This document shows, in pieces, positions 60,161-64,000 of a stretch of 64,000 nt of DNA; positions within the stretch are counted from its first letter, which is position 1; every line of letters begins with the position of its first letter. The position numbers and the translations under genes were made by a program. Location of the stretch: the NCBI RefSeq assembly GCF_017353185.1, contig NZ_JAFMYV010000001.1, positions 434,001-498,000 on the forward strand, in the 5' to 3' direction. The notes under the pieces were generated by a model. The model did not search any database. It saw only the letters and a program-made list of their open reading frames with translations, and had not been told where the DNA came from. This DNA is from Fibrella rubiginis. GTDB lineage: Bacteria; Bacteroidota; Bacteroidia; Cytophagales; Spirosomataceae.

Positions 60161-60590
60161 CCCTGATCGTATCGTTTACTACCCCGTCGTGAGGGCCAGT
60201 AAGGTCTTTGCGACGGGTTTTGCTTTTGTCTACTTGAGCAATACTGAATACGCCTGCCAGCAACGTACCTAGACCACAGACGTTATCTCTGATGAACGGT
60301 GGCCGTTTCGTTGCCTTTGGTAGGTTGGACGAAGATTGGCTCATCACTTAACTTAGCGGAGAGTCGTTTTTTTTCGTTTTCACTTTTCACTACCCAGAGC
60401 TTCTAAATCACCGGCTATAATCGAAACTATATCGTTTCCTAACCCCCGCGACTCTGTTATCCGGCTTGCTTGACCGCACCCGCTCAGCATAGTGAAGTGA
60501 GGTAATTCAATTCGTATGCCAACAACCCTTGTGGGCATTGGATCAACCTAAATAAGCACAAAATTATGCCCTCAAATATGGGTTAACAGG
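60161..60590. other. Gene-free stretch between convergent genes
   Basis: About 430 bases with no coding frame of note. Besides the hairpin at 60183-60225 I see only AT-rich and unremarkable sequence. Confidence 0.6.
60183..60225 (+). terminator. Putative intrinsic terminator after the metallophosphatase gene
   Basis: CCCGTCG (60183-60189) pairs with CGACGGG (60211-60217), followed by TTTTGCTTTT. The loop of 21 bases is long, so the call is moderate. Confidence 0.6.
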
Positions 60591-62129
60591 TTAACTTCTC
60601 AATGCTGTGGGGCCGGTTGTAGGACCGGCCGAAACACTTAAGCTGGGCGTAGAAGTAGCGGTTTCCAGTTTCGCCTTTTCCAGTTCAATGCTTCCTACCT
60701 TTAATTTAGTCAGCTCAGGTAGTATCAAGCCCGCAATGATGAAGAAAATGGATATAAATGTGATTGACATATAAGTGCCTTCTGATAAGGTAATTTGCTG
60801 GTTTTGATCTATCCGTTCAATCCAGTCGCTATTGATCGGTAACTTCGGCTCTACTTTCTGCTGCCATTCTCTTATTAAACTATCACGGCTTGGATACTGT
60901 ATTTTAACAAGATTGGCTACATTGTCAGTCAAGCTATTTTTATGAGCAGAATCCAGTTTTAATAACGCACCGTCGATTAAAACCTGATTAGGCTTTATGG
61001 TATAGTATGACTTGGGCCAAAACATAGTGCCCATAACAAATAAATACTGAGCAAACAAGAACACGGCTAGAGTAATGGTCGCCACGGTGTATCCAGCAAC
61101 CCGACTTGGTTGTATGTTAGTGAATTGATTTCGCTCTTTCAGAAATTTATCCAACCGCCTAATCGATTGTTGAGCTTCAAAGTAATTTCGGGAATATTCC
61201 TTGATTTGGCTGAAGTTATTCTTTGCGTTATCCACCTCCTCTTCTATTGAACTCATTAATAAGTTTTTTGGTCCTTTAACTAATCTCTGTAAAATAGCTC
61301 CCGGTTTCACCTGAGTTTGGCAAAGCTTTACCCGGCAGTACCCGATAAAATAGTTAATGGTATCGCGTTCATCAGGCGTAATTCGTCTCGAATAGTCGCT
61401 GTTTTTTTGTCCTGTTGATATCTTTTCAAAAGAACTAATCGCATGGCTAAATCGCTGGCATGCATGGTCATATTCTTCTTTTTTGTAGGCCTCGTCACCA
61501 AGCCAGGTAAATAGCTTACCCATCCAGATCAGCATATCTACATGATTCGGGGCGATTTGTTTCACCCTCTTTAATTCTTGTTCTGCATCCGCAAACCGTT
61601 CCAGATTGATGAGCACCTCGGCTAAACTACATCGGGCGTTAAGGTCGTTGGGGTCCAGACGGATGGCGTGTTTAAAAGCGACGTGAGCTTCCGACCAATT
61701 CGCCAATTTTTGTTTAGCTATTCCTAAACCAACGCGGGCATCAAAGAAGTCTGGATTTAAAATCAATGCCTTATTGAACGAAGCGACCGCGTCATCATAC
61801 CGAGCCATCATAAGCTGAAACTCGGCCAGAAAGCGATAATCGACATCATTCCAAAGGGGCTCAGGCTTTTCCTTAACAACATTGATACCCAATTGGGCAT
61901 AGGTCGAGAGAGCACTTTCTGTGCTGATTAGGTTCGTTTGTGCTTCGCTATATTCCAGCTTCTTCTGGTACAATTGGCAGAGCAGCAGAATGAATGTTAG
62001 GTTTTTATCTTCTTGCCGGAAAGCCGCCTTGAGGTGGGTTTCTGAAAGGATAAAATCATATTCAACGGAAAATAAAACACTTCCGAGATAGGCCCGGAAA
62101 ATGCTCGGCAAGTAATTAGAATAGATCAT
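60591..62129 (-). CDS. TPR-repeat membrane protein
   Basis: A 512-residue protein. Residues about 100-250 contain consecutive TPR units (YDDAVASFNKALILNPDFFDAR, WSEAHVAFKHAIRLDPNDLNAR, FADAEQELKRVKQIAPNHVD). Two membrane helices follow near residues 343-370 (YTVATITLAVFLFAQYLFVM) and 451-475 (YMSITFISIFFIIAGLILPE), so the TPR part is probably cytoplasmic with a loop outside. The N-terminal end (YLPSIFRAYLGSVLFSV) is also hydrophobic in part. The gene starts one base from the stop of the neighbouring TPR gene. A role in membrane-protein scaffolding is inference. Confidence 0.8.
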   Translation of the reverse strand: MIYSNYLPSIFRAYLGSVLFSVEYDFILSETHLKAAFRQEDKNLTFILLLCQLYQKKLEYSEAQTNLISTESALSTYAQLGINVVKEKPEPLWNDVDYRFLAEFQLMMARYDDAVASFNKALILNPDFFDARVGLGIAKQKLANWSEAHVAFKHAIRLDPNDLNARCSLAEVLINLERFADAEQELKRVKQIAPNHVDMLIWMGKLFTWLGDEAYKKEEYDHACQRFSHAISSFEKISTGQKNSDYSRRITPDERDTINYFIGYCRVKLCQTQVKPGAILQRLVKGPKNLLMSSIEEEVDNAKNNFSQIKEYSRNYFEAQQSIRRLDKFLKERNQFTNIQPSRVAGYTVATITLAVFLFAQYLFVMGTMFWPKSYYTIKPNQVLIDGALLKLDSAHKNSLTDNVANLVKIQYPSRDSLIREWQQKVEPKLPINSDWIERIDQNQQITLSEGTYMSITFISIFFIIAGLILPELTKLKVGSIELEKAKLETATSTPSLSVSAGPTTGPTALRS

Positions 62130-62130
62130 T

Positions 62131-64000
62131 TTAAGTAAGGTTTAGTGTGTGCTCGTTGTAACTTTGGGCTACCCTTCCCCACTCATCGCGGGCTTCCCCA
62201 TATCGGCCCTGCTTTTCTAAAATAAAGGACATGTTATGGCGTGCTAAAACGTGCTTACCGTCCTTATTGATTGCCATCCGGTAACATTCTTTGGCTTCTT
62301 CCAACTCACCGGAATCTAAGTACACGTTTCCCTTTAGGTAAAATACCTCAGCCATTCGTTCCTCTTCCTTGTCAGCAACGGGCGCTGTTTTTACGTATTT
62401 ATCCATCGCTTTTTCGCAAACTTCCAAGGCATCTTTTGTTTTCTTCTGACCCGACAGCAGACTCACTAAAGCTTCAATAACCTGGTAGCTGGTGGAGTCG
62501 AGCCGGAAAGCCGCCCGATAATGGTCTTCAGCTTTCGGAAACATCCGTTTGTCAGTGTTAAGATGCCCCAGCCAGATGTGAGCCAGGACCTGATGGTTAC
62601 CCAATACGGCCAGCGCTTTTTTCAAATAGTTCTCCGACTGTTCATACTGGTATTGACAGGAGAGAGCAATGCCTACATAAACAAGTGAATACGGATCTGG
62701 AGCCGATTTATTGTTTTTTAAGTAAACCTTATAGGTAGTCACGGCTTTTTCCCATATATGCCTGTCATACATGGCATCAGCAATTTTTCGGGTATTCTCC
62801 GAAGCAGGAGCCGCATCAATCGTTTTCTGCCAATAATTCCATACATCAGTTACGTCTTCGTTCAGGTCCAGCAATAGCTGTCCTGCTTTATACTCAAGAT
62901 CGGCCAGTTCTTGTTTTCTTTTTGTAAGATCATCAGTCAGCTGGGAGACATTAGCCTCACTGGATTTATCGACAGACTCTTTTATTGTCGGGCCAGTATC
63001 ATCAGCCTGTTTTATTCTCTCTTCAAGATCAGTAGTTTGTTGCTGTGTGGTGATAATCTGCTGCGTTGTGTAATGGAGAGAAGTACGTAAATTCTCCCGT
63101 TCTTTATCGTACTTTTTTACTTCATGATATGCTTTTGCCAGAGGCACATAAATGGACTGCTGATCGGGTTTGATGCGTTTGGCGTTTTCGTAAGCTTCAA
63201 TGGCTTTTTCATACTGCTTAAGCCTTGCCTGATTATCGCCGATTAGTAAATCCCTGTTCAGGGGCAGAACAAGGTCGGGTTTTGCCTGAAGCGTATCTAT
63301 AACGTACTGTTGATAGTGTTCCTGCTCGGTTTTGCCCTGCATACCGCCAATCTTTTGAAGAATTTCATAGGCCAGTTTGGGGGACGGATTTTTTGACAGA
63401 CTGATTTTATATTTTTCAAATGCTTCTGCGTCCTGCACTTTTATGTAAAGCGCATGGCCCCAGCCAGCATATGCTTCTGCATAATCCGGCTCTTTTTCAA
63501 TTGCTTTGACAAAGGAAACTATGGCTAGGTCCGGCTTCTTCCGCTCTAAACACAACCTGCCCATATAGTTCGCCAACCAGGCAACCGAGTTGATGCCTTC
63601 AATTGCTGGGGGTATGGATGACTGAGCGTATATTTTTTCGAGTTCAGTTATATAATCCGCCACCTTAGCCCTATCGACACTTAGTTCAATGGCCTTGATG
63701 AGTTCATCCACACTAGTCTTAAAAATAGCTTCCTCGATGTTTCGTTTGAACACCTCGGCTTCCTCATCTCTACCCAATTGGCGCAGGCAGCCACCAATAG
63801 AGGCCAGAATCAGTTGATTATCGGGCAGTTCAAGATTAGCGTCTTCAAATATTTTCTTAGCCTCTTCATACTTTTCTTCCAAAAAATAAGCGTTTCCCCA
63901 GCCTAACCAGGCATTCTGGTTTTTGGGGTCCTGTGCAATCAACTCCGAATAGAGCCGCCGGGCTTCTGCATAATTTTTGTCCACAATAAATTGGGCGCCT
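62131..64000 (-). CDS. Large TPR-repeat protein (5' end outside window)
   Basis: At least 620 residues of a TPR solenoid with many 34-residue units (YEEAKKIFEDANLELPDNQL, YEKAIEAYENAKRIKPDQQS, ELEEAKECYRMAINKDGKHV). A coiled-coil segment (TTDLEERIKQADD ... LTKRKQELADLEYK, about residues 310-370 of the visible part) interrupts the repeats. The frame stays open to the window edge: the first visible codons (GAQFIV before DKNYAEARRLY) continue a TPR helix, and the only start codon close by is a GTG at 63984. The true start therefore lies beyond base 64000. It is followed by the TPR membrane protein after one base, so the two are co-transcribed. Confidence 0.82.
   Translation of the reverse strand, partial: GAQFIVDKNYAEARRLYSELIAQDPKNQNAWLGWGNAYFLEEKYEEAKKIFEDANLELPDNQLILASIGGCLRQLGRDEEAEVFKRNIEEAIFKTSVDELIKAIELSVDRAKVADYITELEKIYAQSSIPPAIEGINSVAWLANYMGRLCLERKKPDLAIVSFVKAIEKEPDYAEAYAGWGHALYIKVQDAEAFEKYKISLSKNPSPKLAYEILQKIGGMQGKTEQEHYQQYVIDTLQAKPDLVLPLNRDLLIGDNQARLKQYEKAIEAYENAKRIKPDQQSIYVPLAKAYHEVKKYDKERENLRTSLHYTTQQIITTQQQTTDLEERIKQADDTGPTIKESVDKSSEANVSQLTDDLTKRKQELADLEYKAGQLLLDLNEDVTDVWNYWQKTIDAAPASENTRKIADAMYDRHIWEKAVTTYKVYLKNNKSAPDPYSLVYVGIALSCQYQYEQSENYLKKALAVLGNHQVLAHIWLGHLNTDKRMFPKAEDHYRAAFRLDSTSYQVIEALVSLLSGQKKTKDALEVCEKAMDKYVKTAPVADKEEERMAEVFYLKGNVYLDSGELEEAKECYRMAINKDGKHVLARHNMSFILEKQGRYGEARDEWGRVAQSYNEHTLNLT

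Overview
The window looks like chromosomal DNA of a Bacteroidota member of the order Cytophagales, most like Spirosoma and its relatives. The grounds are two proteins with the type IX secretion (T9SS) type A sorting tail plus its near-copies, Bacteroidota-type promoter words (TAnnTTTG) with no strong Shine-Dalgarno sites, curlin-repeat proteins, SdrD-like/DUF11 surface proteins, and a moderately GC-rich genome with compact gene spacing. This placement is inference from gene content; no rRNA or tRNA gene was seen.

Layout. 0-5.5 kb: a minus-strand run (lipoprotein MsrB, a YdcZ-type transporter, a GNAT, a small phosphatase-like protein, a 65-residue helical protein and a DUF6932-type nucleotidyltransferase-like protein), then a plus-strand kinase-like hypothetical, a beta-barrel protein whose 3' end is frameshifted, and a solitary hisG. 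5.7-16.2 kb: three tandem secreted adhesin-like proteins built from about 190-residue repeats, two of identical length (1430 aa) and one short copy, all with T9SS tails; the last two share a nearly identical 3' cassette. 16.3-21.7 kb: an AraC regulator with a cupin and a metallo-beta-lactamase-fold protein, a DEAD-box RNA helicase with an Arg/Gly-rich tail, and a beta-propeller lipoprotein. 21.8-30.1 kb: two giant paralogous SdrD/DUF11 surface proteins with an unusual shared tail, followed by about 1 kb of gene-free AT-rich DNA. 31.1-37.9 kb: two convergent operons carrying two caspase-fold proteins, a LamG lipoprotein and a membrane protein on one side, and an ECF sigma factor, an anti-sigma/TPR-like membrane protein and a papain-fold protein on the other. 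38.1-40.9 kb: three curlin genes, two preceded by an identical 42-bp leader. 41.1-45.7 kb: tandem amidohydrolases. 45.8-56.3 kb: ispF, an MNT-HEPN pair, an M16 peptidase, a TPR protein, a PIN toxin pair, a serine hydrolase, a Tat-type oxidoreductase, a bifunctional-nuclease-family protein, etfBA and a small TPR protein. 56.4-64 kb: a large secreted metallophosphatase and two TPR proteins, the last cut by the window edge.

The structure least explained by genes is a set of nine long intergenic palindromes (about 80-180 bp each), at 1-1225 and 44229-55944. Their arms are made of short word-like repeats. They occur between convergent, co-directional and divergent genes, so they are not simply terminators, and three with unrelated arms share the same apical loop. 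The caspase/papain/ECF-sigma locus is the best candidate for an undescribed multi-gene system.
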